This document shows positions 50,451 through 62,912 of a DNA stretch of 64,000 nucleotides, one piece after another. The stretch is from positions 62,001 to 126,000 of the forward strand of contig CP053154.1 in the NCBI GenBank assembly GCA_014607495.2, read 5' to 3'. The position numbers and the translations under genes were made by a program. The notes beneath the pieces were generated by a model. The model searched no databases, had not been told where the DNA came from, and saw only the letters and a list, made by a program, of their open reading frames with translations. This DNA comes from Carposina sasakii (lineage: Eukaryota; Arthropoda; Insecta; Lepidoptera; Carposinidae). Numbering within the stretch: the first letter of the stretch is position 1; every line of letters starts with the position of its first letter.

Positions 50451-53400
50451 ACGAGGCCAGCGAGCTCGAACTAACTTATATCTGATTTACAAAGCCGGAG
50501 CCATGGCAGTAACCAAGATTTGGTTTACAGAGTTAGTGCAAAGTGCTGTGTAAATATTATGTCTGAGAACATTTTTGTAGAATGTTAATTCTGATGCAAA
50601 ACTAGTGACTGTTTGTATATCATGCATGCCACTCGCCCGGCGCCGCGTCACACATCGCGCGACGTGAACGAGGTCAAGACTATCGACCAAGAATAAATAA
50701 CAAGATAGCCATTTATATTCCGCAATAAAACTTAAATGTTATACATTTTATAACACAATATCTACTAGCTTATCGAAAGACATTGTTCCACAGCGAAGCG
50801 GATATGTCGAAACAATGTTTTATCGCGCACAATGGCCGACCAGCAGTCAGTGTAGCAACAGAGCAATCTAACTAAACCATGTGCCCAGTATTATCGTCTC
50901 CACCATTCAATGGAAATACCTATTTCATTATGTGCTACTCCAACTCTTTCATTTAATAGCGACCGACAATTAACATTTTCGTCATCAAGGACTTTGTGTA
51001 ATCAAGGTTACTTTATCACGTCAAAAAATCTTAATAACGCGCAGCCTACCTGGGTAGCCTAAACAGATGTAAAAGATGAATGCCAAGTTCCTAGCTCATC
51101 GCCTGAGATCTTTAAGTACACATATACGAGTAAATGCAACAAATGATTGAGTTTTGAACGCCCCTGAGTTCCTTAGTCCACTCTTACGACATGCACCGAT
51201 GGAGACGCAGCTGATGTATTCTAGTGAAGCCCTGCATCAACACAGAACCAGCACGCATCAGGACTATGTATACAAACAGGTAAATTAATGTAAGTGTTAC
51301 AGCCAGCTGAGGATTATATTATCCTCAGAGCTAGAAGTCCATTTATCAAACTGAACTGTAAAATAAACTAGCACGAAACACCGCTTACAAAGCAGGCTAC
51401 CTAGTTAGTAGTATGTACGCTAGTAGTAACCAGTTACCTCTACCTCAAAACCTGATCGATGCTCTGACATGACTGTACAACTGGATAGGTCAGCTTGGTC
51501 GGATATGTTAAGTATATTATAATTTTTATAGGTCCTACTTTATACGATAAAAAACTACAAATACTGAATAACCAAGTGTGAATATTATCTATCATACACC
51601 AATAAGGTTTTAAGAATGTTTTGTCTTGTAATAGCTGATAAACGATCTTATTTAGATCAATAGTTGGTGCTTGCAGCGAGGACGGATGTGATGTGGCCGT
51701 GCGGGGCACTTTCTACACGCAGCAGCAGTCGACAATATGGTAACCGCTTTATTTTGTCTGTTTAGTATGTTATGTATATCAGTCATGTCAGTCTATAACT
51801 TGTTGATATGATAACATGTAAGTACTTGACAAGTAGTTTTAGTTGGTTGTTGGATAAAGTTGGAATCCCAAGGTTCGCTAGGTGTTCTTCTTTAATAGAG
51901 CCTTGTTGTTTTACTATCAGGTTTTGAGTATAGTGTGGTTGCGGTCGATCAGTTCAACGCAAAGACGCGATATGCAAGGTATGTACGAGTCGACAACCTT
52001 CTCTATCTACGGCCGCGATATAGTATGTACTCATTTGCAGCTCATTCAAGCTGTCAAACTAAACTTTCTACATAATAACAAGTTGCAAAACACCAGCATT
52101 TTGGTTGATAGTTATTTCTGTCCAGTATCTGTTCAGATGCAGCATAAAAAAGCTACACTAGAGTCATACGCATTATACAAGACCCTACTGCTAAAAACTA
52201 ATTTAGTCAGTCTACGACCATTTCCAAACCAATGAACGACGAAAGAGAAGCGACGTACTGGAAATAATTCATGCTGCACAGTGTAGGTACGTCAGGTAAC
52301 CTCTGTGCCCTGTGTGCTGTGCAAGCAAAGTTTTTCGTCACATTAGCATACAATGGATATAGAAAATTTTAGTGTTTTTTCGTGCTAGTGTAATAAATGC
52401 AAAGCAATTGTTTCTGATGAGAAGACATCAGCTGAGCACAATGAGGGCAAGGGCCTGCGGTGAGGCAGTGAGGGGAGGGGAAGGGAAGTCAGGGAGGAGG
52501 GAAGGTTCGAGTTGTCAATGACCCGTAGTGCGATTGTTACCGTTGTTTGTTATTGCGGCGCGGGTCGGTTCGTGACATGTACTTTCACTTCGTTGCTCCC
52601 CCCCACAACAAGCTGCCGCATTGATCGACTTACATCACGCGACCATACATCGTATCATAAAAGATACCAGCTAAAACTTACAAAAGAGCATTCTCAGTCT
52701 CAGCTCAATATTTTCCAAACGTTTGTGAAAACATGCAAATGAAAAAACAAGGAGGAAATCGGCGTTCTGCTTATACGAGTAGAGCCTCTATGTACTAAGA
52801 TAAAGAATACCTATCGAAAGACGGCATCGCACTTTAAGCTATAGATTAACGTTGTGATTTCCGAACGAAAAGAACCTCTTTGATTTATCAGTGCGGCAAG
52901 CGACGCGACGCGGCGCGGCGCGGCGTATCGGGGGCGCCCGTTACTGCAACTGTACCGACGCGGCCACTGCGGCCTACGTCATTCATTTTATACCAGGAAA
53001 AACTACATTTAATATGGTTTATGTATTTTAAAATAGGATCGTGCTTACATAGCTGACATGCGCGACTGGCCATATAAAATATCAACAATTCCAGAAACAC
53101 CACAAAATATCACCTTGGAAAATTTACGTAGTTATTTTCAATATTTAGAAGCAGCAACGGAACGGCGATAACATGAAAACTCAAGGCAATGCCTGGCTCT
53201 GCTAATGACCAAAAGATGCAATGCAATAGTCTGCTCAGTCATTCATGTTATTAGATCTAATCGATTACGCAATAGCCGATTAGCGTTAAAGGGATTTGAA
53301 TAATGACCAGAATGTCATTACAAAACGATTTCGCATTTAAATTCAAGGTAGGTTTATACTAACATAACACAACGAAAACGTATTGTGTGTTTAGTTAGGT

Positions 53401-55486
53401 ATATTCTAATAACAATTAGCGCAATTTCCTCTAAATAATAGTTTTCTCTACTAGTAGGAGCACTATTTATTTTATACAGACTGACTTAAGAGGCAATCCC
53501 TCCATATAGTGTGGTGTGGCGTACGTTTAAGGAGCATGAAACAGAAATAGTCTGCCTGAGCTTTGACGATTGATGTTAATGGTGATTGCCATGGGTCAAT
53601 AGGGCAGCGCGGTGCAGCGGCCGGGTCGCACGCCCGCCGCCACGTGTGCCTGCAGACGTCGCGATTGCTCTACTTCTAAATGTACATCCACTCAGTGCCT
53701 TTTATAAGCTTTTATTTAGTTTCACCTGTCCCGTTGTCTGTAACCAAATCTTGCAAGTTGAATTTGATCCACTTCCCGGTTTTCGATTAAGCCGAAATTT
53801 TCCATGGATGTATAAATCGGATGACAATGCAATATTATTGTGACATAGAGCTGAACTGATAATGGAGCTGGAAGGTGGCCTGGTGCGCACGGTGCGGGGT
53901 AGCGCTAACTGCATTCTGCGCATGATTGCAGATCGGCTGGACTGTACCTACATATGTCAATCACTGCTGCAAAGTGTCAACTGGCATGGTGCGGCAGTGA
54001 GTGGCATAACAGTCCAGTACAATATTATAAATTGTATTTTACTAACCTAGGTTAAGAACATTGTTACTGACAAATTGGATCATAAGGTCTGAAATAAATA
54101 AATGAAATCCGTAATTGAACGACGCAACCCCATCGAGTTTGAGCTCGTTTGAACAAATAATAAAAGCTTGTTTAAAAAAAGTGTTTTTAAAATGAAGTTT
54201 ATTTATTTCTACCTACAATAAGGTATATTAGTAAATTATTGCTTGCATTTGAATCGTCCAGCTTTACGAAATTAAAATATATTTTCTCTTTGTTATAATC
54301 ATCTCTTTGGTTTATGGGGCTTCTTTCTGTAGTCAACGTAGACGTTGTTGTGGAGAACACAGCGTCGTATACATATAGGTAAGTAGCTACATAGATAATG
54401 CATAAAAGCTTCAAAACAGACAACGAAAATTATAAAATGCCGCAATCGATTCCTTATCGTACATTCGTACATATTATGTTTCTTAAAATAACTAAAATAT
54501 TTGCATGCCATATATTTAACGAAACTTGTCACTGATCTAATTAATGTAACACCTAATTTTTTATTGTATCATGTTGTATCAAATAATTAATCAATCTTTC
54601 ATACAGAGTATGTAACTTACTTTGAGCGATTTTTAAATAAATAATTAGTTACCCCTTCTCCTTACTCTCATTCGGGCAGGAAATGTACCGTAGGAAAAGT
54701 AGGTAAGATCAGAAGAATTAACAAGATATTTTAAAGTCTCCTTGAATGTTAAAACTGAAGGATTTTTACATGACTTCAATGTGACCTCGGCCACGATCAT
54801 GAAAACAATTACATGCGAAGGATAAATCACGGTAAACACATTTCGTCATTCCTTCTTCATTTTCTAGTACCATTACAAACTTTATAGCAAGCGCATTAAG
54901 ATCGTTTCGCCGCCACTCTTCAGGTCGGTCGGTTTGGTAGAATACAGAATAATGTATTGGCTAAAGTCATTATTACCACCAAAGTCTGTAACTGTGGGAT
55001 TCATTTTAGATCCAAAATGTCCAGTCCATCAAAGGTCTTAAGATAGCAATCAATAAAAAACTATTACGAGTATGCAACTGCAACAAACAAGAATTCTAGG
55101 CAACTAAGTAAATCAACTCAGATTATATTATTTGCATCTCTCTGTCCCACAAGGGGAGAAAAAATGGTCGGGTGTATCTACGTGTATGGAACTTGTATGG
55201 AACGATCTAAAGTAGAAGTGATTGTGAATGCACTGGCGCCGCCGAGGTAGATAAACACTGTCATTATCTATTCTCCATTTAGAAATTGAAACGGTGGGAA
55301 TTCAACCATTCTGGTTGGTACAGAAAAGGTAACTTTTCTAGACATTTTAGTATCTAAACTTATGTCCCAAATTTGTGTAATTTTATAAGAAGTAGTGACC
55401 ATTCATCTGCTGCACATGGGCAAAATGTTGTACAACCAATCAGTCATTATATATACGTGTGCATCATGAAATGCTCTAGGACTTAC
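50451..55486. other. Mob2 5' intron, no gene seen
   Basis: Mostly AT-rich. GC-rich patches at about 50630-50660, 52890-52970 and 53610-53660 show no splice-supported exon. A run of GGGGA words occurs near 52470-52500. Confidence 0.4.
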
Positions 55487-55620
55487 GCGACAAGTCCTCC
55501 AAGAAAAGCTACGGGTCCTCCACCGATGAGCCTAATCTTGCGATGGCAGGAGTCAAACAGCGAGAGGCGTGCGTGCGGCGGCGGCGGCGACAGCCCCACC
55601 GTGGCGGCCGAGCGCAGCAT
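55487..55620 (-). CDS. Mob2: Mob2 candidate alternative first coding exon B
   Basis: In a GC island (about 55560-55830) the - strand has ATG at 55620 and an open frame of 44 codons plus two bases. It ends at GTCGC before a consensus donor GTAAGT. The peptide has a PPPPH run and ends GGGPVAFLGGLVA, then would continue KARRKER. Phase and donor fit the common exon, but the peptide is not recognised. It would lie about 14.6 kb upstream of its acceptor. It might instead be an untranslated first exon. Confidence 0.45.
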
Positions 55621-55830
55621 CGCCTCGCATCCACACACTGCACTATCCAGGAGCGAGCGCGCTCTCAGAACACGTTCTCGAGGCGACAGCTCCGGCGAGC
55701 ATCGCGCGTCTGCTACTCTCCGCAGTCGACGCGGGACTGACGGACTGTCCTCCGCTCCTCACCTCACCGCACCCTCCGCCACACTCCTCCACTCAACTCA
55801 AGTTCACTCCAACCAACTCCAGACAAAACA
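55560..55830. promoter_or_regulatory. GC island, possible Mob2 alternative promoter
   Basis: A roughly 270-bp GC- and CpG-rich block stands in AT-rich DNA and contains candidate exon B on the - strand. The three overlapping + strand frames here are by-products of the GC content. Confidence 0.35.
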
Positions 55831-58800
55831 GACAGCCGCTATGCCTTTGAATTTAAACACCAACAAGTGACCCGCTCAAAAGGTAGAAACCTCATCAATC
55901 TATATGGTTAATTTTTATTCCGAATTTTCAACCAATAAGAAACGTATATTCTGTGATCTCAAACGTTAGACATCGGCTATAACGACACCAGTTAAATAAA
56001 GTTATTTTATTACCCGACTGCGCCAACAGGGAAGGTAGTGTTTTTCTCGAAGTAGGTACCCTATATAAAAAGTAAGTTATCGCTCTTAACACTAAATCAA
56101 GAAACTGCGATTCCACACTTTTACATTCACTGCTTAGATGCAGTAGGTACACGCTACTTGCTTATCCATAAAATAGAAATTGATTACCGTGGATAAGAGA
56201 TTGGACTTTACTGGTGGTCTCTCGGGCTTCGGTCTAGCAAACACAAAAACGATTGCAACAGAAGCTACCTGAGCGTGACCTGCGCGACCAATCGTCGCAG
56301 CCTTTGAGGTAGATCATTTTATGACATTTCATGCAATGACACGAAACTTTACGACTATGTGCGTGAGATAGCGGCCAAATGTTCACCTACGAACTGTAAC
56401 AGAAACGTCATAGCAATGTTCAAAATTATTGTTCCCTTAGCCAGGTCTGCCTAGATCGGCCTGCCCGTCGAGCCGGTTTGATGCAGACAGCAGATATAGA
56501 TCAGGTGCCTCTACCTGCTTAATTACGATCAATTTGTGTGAATGGGATCGTGTGGTACCCATTGTGTGCACAGATTAGACAAGCTACACTATTATCTTCG
56601 TTAAGTACCGAAGAGTACGGAAATTCGTCGTTAACTTTACCTGCCTGAGCGATATAAAAAGCTGCATGACATGACACTAAAGAAGGCTATTGCTATTGGT
56701 GTACCGGATACCTTATTCACTAGTTTACTTTCTGAATACGTTTGCAATGCAGCCGAGACGCCCTTCTTAAGTGTTCCTGACAATAACTTTGCACACTACA
56801 TTGTCGAAGCCTCGTTCCAAGAAGCGACACAAAGGCAGCGCAGCGTCATGAGCTACTCATCATTTCCGCTTGTATGGCCTGTTCACGAAATGTTCACGGT
56901 ATTACATTCTAAAGAAGCACCTGGGAGGAATAACTTAACGACACTGCACTATATACTGCAAGGAACTGCAAATTATTGTAAATCTAGGTATATAAAGCAT
57001 GAAACTTTATAACCGCACTGTCTTAAGATTCGGTATTGAGGTCAACTCTTGACATTCTGGTGGCTACCGAGGGACGCGTTTATATGAATAATGCAATTAT
57101 GATGTTTACTTTAAGGCTGGAACCGGTTTAAGAGTTAGTGGTACATTCACACAGTTTCGGTGTTCAAGGTAATTAGAGACAACACTTGCTGTTGTGAGTA
57201 TTGTGTTCATATCCCGAGGTGTGGGAACCGCGAGTATGCGGTACTTCTGTAACAATGCCGGTTCTATCTAGGCATCTAGATTCTTATTAGTTTAGATTCT
57301 CTTCAGTCTGTCATAATAGGCATAGGCTAGAGACATAGTGGAAGGAAACTGCATTTTCGAAATATCGTACAAGCTGACGTCTGCCACCCTGTGTAGCCTA
57401 TCTATCTAGGCCTGTATATGAAACTGGATTGCTATTTATCTTTGTTTTTCGTCAAATTTAACATTCATGCGCGCCATCCGCCTCATTAGAACATCGTCTT
57501 ATTATTTATGATCAAACACGATAAATATAGCTTAATAATACGGTTAATGATGATCATATAAATTGATTTTCTTAGGCAGCGGTGTGGGGCAGCCCAGCTC
57601 CAACGAGTTGCACAAGGCGTTACGCAAGAAAGGCTGAATCTAACGTACACAGCCGCCAACGCTCAACATCTTGTAATACTCTATTTGTTATTTGTTAAGT
57701 CTGATTTTCTGGAGCATACAGGCATAGACAGACACACTTTCCCTGGTTCACACATAGAAAATTTTGTGATATTCCCTAAAAGGGTTAAATACTTAAATGA
57801 TGATAGTGATTTAAATTTAAATTTTATCTACTCACATAAAATTAATATTTCAGTTTTCTTCTACTCAAATATTTGGGGAAGCGATGTGCGGCCATGATTA
57901 TATTGACTGTTTTGCGCCAAACAAACCTAAACCTCAATTCAGATTAGCGGCTAAAGTATAATTTCCACGTTTAGTAAAGCCTGCAATGGATATCGATTGG
58001 TATAGTTTAACCGTCGAAATCGTTTAATTGAGATCGATCGGGCCTCATGTAAAGTTTACAGTAGGATAACAACGAAAGAAACAAAAATGCCAACGTAGCC
58101 TTACTTTTACAAAGGATCTACCTATTTTATGGGGCGATATGAAAGAAGAACAGTATTTTCTAAAGTTTTCGGTAATAAAGGTCGTCATTCAAATTGTAAT
58201 GTTAAAGTGCATAGTTATTATACCTAAATATGTAATGTACGTATCAGAAAAAAACATTTTGACATCCTTAACTTAAAATAGTCAAAGCCACCGCTGCCGT
58301 GACTCTATTAATTTGAAATGGTTTTCAATGAGCCACTTTCGGGCCGATCTTGAAATATTTAGTGTTACGGGCACGTTAATAGGACCTCACCGGGAAAACT
58401 ATTATGACAAAAAATAAGACAACTATATTCAGGTCAGTTGGCAGCAGTCAGACACCACAGAACATACTATGTGTGCACTTAGTGTAAAATTATTATTAGG
58501 GTGCCCCGGATATAACATGATTATGTATATTTAGAAACTAGTCGTAGTAGAAACTGGCTTATTGTAACAGACAAGCGCTTAACTACATAAATTTATAGCC
58601 AAAACCACATCTAAATTGAGGATGTGTTCATGTCTTGTTGTACCTACTACATAGTTACAAAGTGAGCGCCGCGCCGCCACCACCCAGCACACCGACACTC
58701 CCGGCCTCCACTCGGAAGCGTCGTCATGCCATTCATATGATAAACAATATACAATCATCAACAACTTCAAGCCTAAGCCATATTCTGGCACAAGGAACGT

Positions 58801-59129
58801 GAATAACAAATATGGCATTAGTGGCCAACAGTGACTTTGCAAACACTTTATGATAAAGCTCCAACTTTCTTTTCAGGATCTCCATCTTTTAACTTATCAT
58901 GTAAAAAAACTTTCAATATGTCGCTCTGTTTTTATCTTTTGAAGGCTTATATAGTTACTTTATTTGTTTCAGTTTTACTGTTTCACTGACTGCGACCATT
59001 TACTTTTCGGAATACATATTAAGTATAGCCTTGTTCAATTAGCTAGGATTGTTTATTATATGAATTAAAGCATCTCGGTTAATAGTGAAGCGGAGTGCGG
59101 GCGTCGGAGAGAGATGGAGACGGACTTAC
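55831..59129. other. No gene seen
   Basis: AT-rich DNA, presumably Mob2 5' intron if the exon at 59130 is used. The longest frame (56671-57012) has no recognisable domain. Confidence 0.4.
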
Positions 59130-59165
59130 CAGAGGCAGTCCAGCATCACGCGGACTGGGACTCAC
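59130..59165 (-). other. Mob2: Mob2 candidate 36-nt exon with a CAG-GTGAGT upstream border
   Basis: On the - strand TTGCTTGTTTCAG is followed directly by GTGAGTCCC, and 36 nt later a donor CTG-GTAAGT occurs. ATG at 59146 gives MLDCL plus two bases, again the phase needed to join the common exon. The segment could be the 3' part of a first exon, a 36-nt internal exon, or a recursive splice site with its exon. No extended peptide supports it. Confidence 0.4.
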
Positions 59166-60771
59166 CTGAAACAAGCAATTAAGTACTTAATGCATTCCTA
59201 AATGAGGAAGACACTACGCATGAGAAAAACAATTTACTATAAGAATTAAGGTATGGTTTAAAGAAGATACACGTAATAGTCATCATATATGAAAGCGCAC
59301 AAGTGCACAGAGCACTGGGGCTCATGGTCTGCTGGTGGCAGCTGCCGCCGCGTGCCGCCGACAGGAAGGAACAAGAGGTTTCCGCTCCTCACCAGTTTCC
59401 GCCGCACCTTTGTGCAAACGCTCAATAACTCAACCCAAACCAAAAGTTGTCTCTAAGCGGATACTTTTTATGTGTATTTTACACCTCTAAAGCTATGTAG
59501 GTACAGGAAACTTTTGGTTGTGACGCACGAAATAAAGTTTTATTTGCCTATTTAATCATAGCTAAGGTAATTCGAACCGCGTCGACCTGGAATAACATTA
59601 GCCATGTTATTAATGAGTTAACTTGACATATTGCCAACGGTGCGGTCATCGTGTGCTAGTGTTGTAAATTAGAGGAAGTACTATGTACAGTCGGAGCTCA
59701 GTTTTTTAGCTTTGCGCAGGTCAGCCTTCGTCCACCATTACATGGTGATACGTTATCGTAGACCTTGGCGTTTCCATCAAGTGCAATGGAAAAATGAATG
59801 ATTCATTTTTACCGAAATATGTTACCTAGTACAATGTAAACATGGTTGCACAGAGCTGCATGACGCCACCACTGTTAAGTAGTCCATTAGAAGGCAGCAC
59901 TTAGCGGCGGCGGAGGACTCGGCCAGCCCGGGCCGGCCGAGCTGCACCTTGAGCGTGATGCCATCTCACTCGCCGTGTGCACACAATGCAAGGCCAGCCT
60001 ACAATCCATTGTTACACCTATACGTTAACTATCAACTAATCTACTCTAGGAGTATTCCGACTTACATTTTCATTTTAAAACGTACTAGAATTTACAGCAA
60101 TGATTATACTGTGTTGTATAGGTAGGTAACAAATCATTTGAAGGCATGTACGGTTTTAAATTAGTTATTTTTGTTGGAAAAATAAAACTTCTATATATAG
60201 ATACTAGCCAAGGACTTTTAGCTATATACGCAGAGCCAAAAAAGCTTTAGTTGAGAAAACGGGTAATTTATGATGTCATTGGCTTGGGTAATGACATCAC
60301 ACCATTCTTATTTTATCGGTAATGTTCTATACGCGGATAATGCGTACTTGTGTAATTACCAAATGCTTAAGCCCGATTTGACGTTGATCTCATAAAACTT
60401 TACTGGATTATCTTAGCTTTGCTCTCAGGTTCAGGTAATCATGCAACTGAATGAATATAGAAACCTGGCAGTGAAACGAGGTTGTCCGCAGCGCGCGGCA
60501 CGTGTGCTGCATGCAGGCGCCGCAGTGCAACGCGGGCTGCTGGTACCAAGCACGAGCCCCCTTACCGAACCATATATTTCACTATAATGTAACCGGTACA
60601 ATAAGTTTACAAGACAATAAGCTCCCAAATAGTATATTTCGATACGTTCATAGATAACTAGTGGTTACTGACACTCCGCACGCCAATAAAGACGATGGTT
60701 TATAATTATGTTAACATATTGTAATGTGTCTATCTCTGTAGCTCTTTAATTTTGCCTCTTATGTTTTAATT
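59166..60771. other. No gene seen
   Basis: GC-rich patches at about 59335-59400, 59890-59960 and 60490-60540 could be promoter or first-exon sequence for Mob2, but no splice-consistent coding exon could be supported. Confidence 0.35.
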
Positions 60772-60845
60772 GACCCGATAGCTTAGTGGTTAGAGCGAAA
60801 GCACGGTTTGCGAGTGGTCCTGAGTTCAAATCTCACTCAGGTGAA
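60772..60845 (+). mobile_element. tRNA-like SINE head
   Basis: The A-box-like TAGCTTAGTGGTTAGAGC and B-box GAGTTCAAATC (60822-60832) are spaced as in a tRNA. The acceptor arms pair at only about five of seven positions, and no anticodon stem forms. It is a tRNA-derived retroposon head rather than a tRNA gene. The following sequence is T-rich (possible RNA polymerase III termination). Confidence 0.55.
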
Positions 60846-61298
60846 GAATTTTTTCATTTTTTATTAATATTTTATCTTATGTTTTTACTATCTATCAGAC
60901 CCCTACGGCATCCTGATGATTACCGACGCCAACATCTTCGTGGAGCACAATTCGCGCGGTGCTGTGCGCCTCGAGCGTCGGCTAACGGCACTCGCATTGT
61001 TAACCAGCGCACCGTGTCGCCGAGTGAGAATACTCTCTACCACACAACACATAACTGTCCGCAAGCCTGTGCTTGCTAAATTATAAAACAAGTGCTAAGT
61101 TACAACGATATCGTAACTAGAAACATTTCCTTTAACAGGCCACGTCGAGTGTGCGATAAGGATAACGGAAAGTATTGCTGACTCATAGTCATAATGTACA
61201 TTGTTGACTGGCTTGCTTACTAGCTACTGTTACCATATCAAATAGTCATTCATTTGGATAGCACTCTAATAGTGGAAGACATCGCTGACTTCACATAA

Positions 61299-61673
61299 TC
61301 TATACTAATATTATAAAGAGGTAAAGTTTGTGTGTTTGTATATTTGTTAAATTGTAAGGGGTAATCTCGGGATCTACTGAACCGATTTTAAAATTCTTTC
61401 ACCAATAGAAAGCCACATTATTGCTGAGTGTCATGGGTTATAAGAATTTCCCGATATTCCCACGGGAAGGCGGCCAACGGGAATTTAATATTTTTTACGA
61501 AAACTGGGCATATATGTTCATTGGGGACAACGAGGTAGGACTAAAAACGGATTTCCCGAAATTCCCACGGGAAGGGGACAAACGGGAGTTCCAAATTTTT
61601 ACGAAAACCGCTGTACCTACATATGAAGTAGCATACTGATATGATCCGAAACGAAGCGAGGGCGGGCCACTAG
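61299..61673 (+). mobile_element. Non-autonomous Helitron
   Basis: It begins TCTATACTAATATTATAAAG after A (61298) and ends CGGGCCACTAG before T (61674). This fits the Helitron rules of a TC start, CTRR end, A/T insertion site and no duplication. The interior carries copies of the TTCCCACGGGAAGG unit also found, inverted, in the next Helitron. Confidence 0.8.
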
Positions 61674-61830
61674 TATGTGATAAAATGGTATAAGTAGATT
61701 CACACCAAAATAAAAAATTCACTGAACATTCGAGATTATAAGTCTATAATGTAATGAATGTCCTATACGATTGACACACAATTTTTTTTATATAATTTTT
61801 AATGTACAAACTTACATAAATATTTAATCA

Positions 61831-62912
61831 CTAGTGGACGCCCGCGACTCCGTCCGCGTGGACTACAGAAAAAAAAAATCGAAATTATCCGGGATAAAAA
61901 CATTTTCCCGGGATAAAAAGTAGCCTATATGTTAACTGTCACAATATATTCCTGAAAACTGCACCGAAATCGGTTCAGCCGTTCCTGAGATTAGCGTGCA
62001 CAAACGCACAGACAGTCCCTTCCCGTGGGAATTTCGGGAAATCAATTCTTAGTGTTTCCCTGCAGTCTCCGATTTTAGCTTCACATGTACAGCGGTTTTT
62101 GTAAAAAAATTTAATTCCCGTTAGTCCCCTTCCCGTAGGAATTTTGGGAAATCCATTCTTAGGGCTTCTTCGTAGTCCCTAATCCGATTTTAGCTTCATA
62201 CAAATAGCGGTGTTCGTAAAAATTTGGAATTCCCGTTTGTCCCCTTCCCGTGGGAATTTCGGGAAATCCATTCTTAGCGCTCCCTCGCAGTCCCTAATGA
62301 ACGTACAGGTCTAATTTCGAATTCATATGTATCGCGCTTGTCGTAAAAAAATGAATTCCCGTTTGTCCCCTTCTCGTGGGAGTTTCGTGAAATCCGTTCC
62401 TAGTACTTCCTCGGGGTCCCAAATAAACAAATATGCCCAACTTCAGATTCAAATGTGTAACCGTTTTCGTAAAAAATAATTAATTCCCGTTGGCCCCCTT
62501 CCCGTGGGAATTTCGGGAAATTCGTCCTTAGTGCTTCCTCGCAGTCCCTAATGAACATCTATGCCCAATTTCAGCTTCATATGTATAGCGGTTTTCGTAA
62601 AAATTATGAATTCACGTTTGTCCCCTTCCCGTGGGAATTTCGGGAAATCCATTTTTAGTCCTCCCTCGCTGTCCCCAATGAACATATATGCCCGATTTCA
62701 GCTTCATATGTATAGTGGTTTTCGTAAAAAATATAGAATTCCCGTTTGTCGCCTTCCCGTGGGAATATCGGGAAATTCTTATAGCCTATGTTCATCCAGG
62801 TCCTATAAGGATTCTAACGGTGAAAGAATTTTTGAAATCGGTTTAGTAGTTTTTGAGCCTATTCATTACAACCAAACAAACAAAGTTTTCCTCTTTATAA
62901 TATTAGTGTAGA
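61831..62912 (-). mobile_element. Helitron with internal tandem repeats
   Basis: On the - strand it begins TCTACACTAATATTATAAAG (from 62912, preceded by A) and ends GGGCGTCCACTAG (61831, followed by T). It lies head-on to the Helitron at 61299. The internal array makes up most of its length. No Rep/helicase coding sequence is present. Confidence 0.8.
62010..62790. repeat. Tandem repeat of about 120 bp inside the Helitron, about seven units
   Basis: The phrase CCTTCCCGTGGGAATTTCGG recurs at about 62017, 62120, 62243, 62365, 62498, 62623 and 62752 with small changes. Between occurrences lie GTCCCTAATGAAC and AGCTTCATATGTATAGCGG. Confidence 0.88.

Noticed and set aside
55543..55850. Small + strand genes in the GC island
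   Set aside because: Three overlapping frames with Arg- or Ser/Pro-rich products and no domain; the - strand exon with donor is the better explanation.
56671..57012. A 113-codon + strand gene
   Set aside because: No recognisable domain, no splice or promoter context, and it lies in AT-rich intronic DNA; not enough to call.
60772..60845. A functional tRNA gene
   Set aside because: The acceptor stem is mismatched and no anticodon stem forms; better read as a SINE head.
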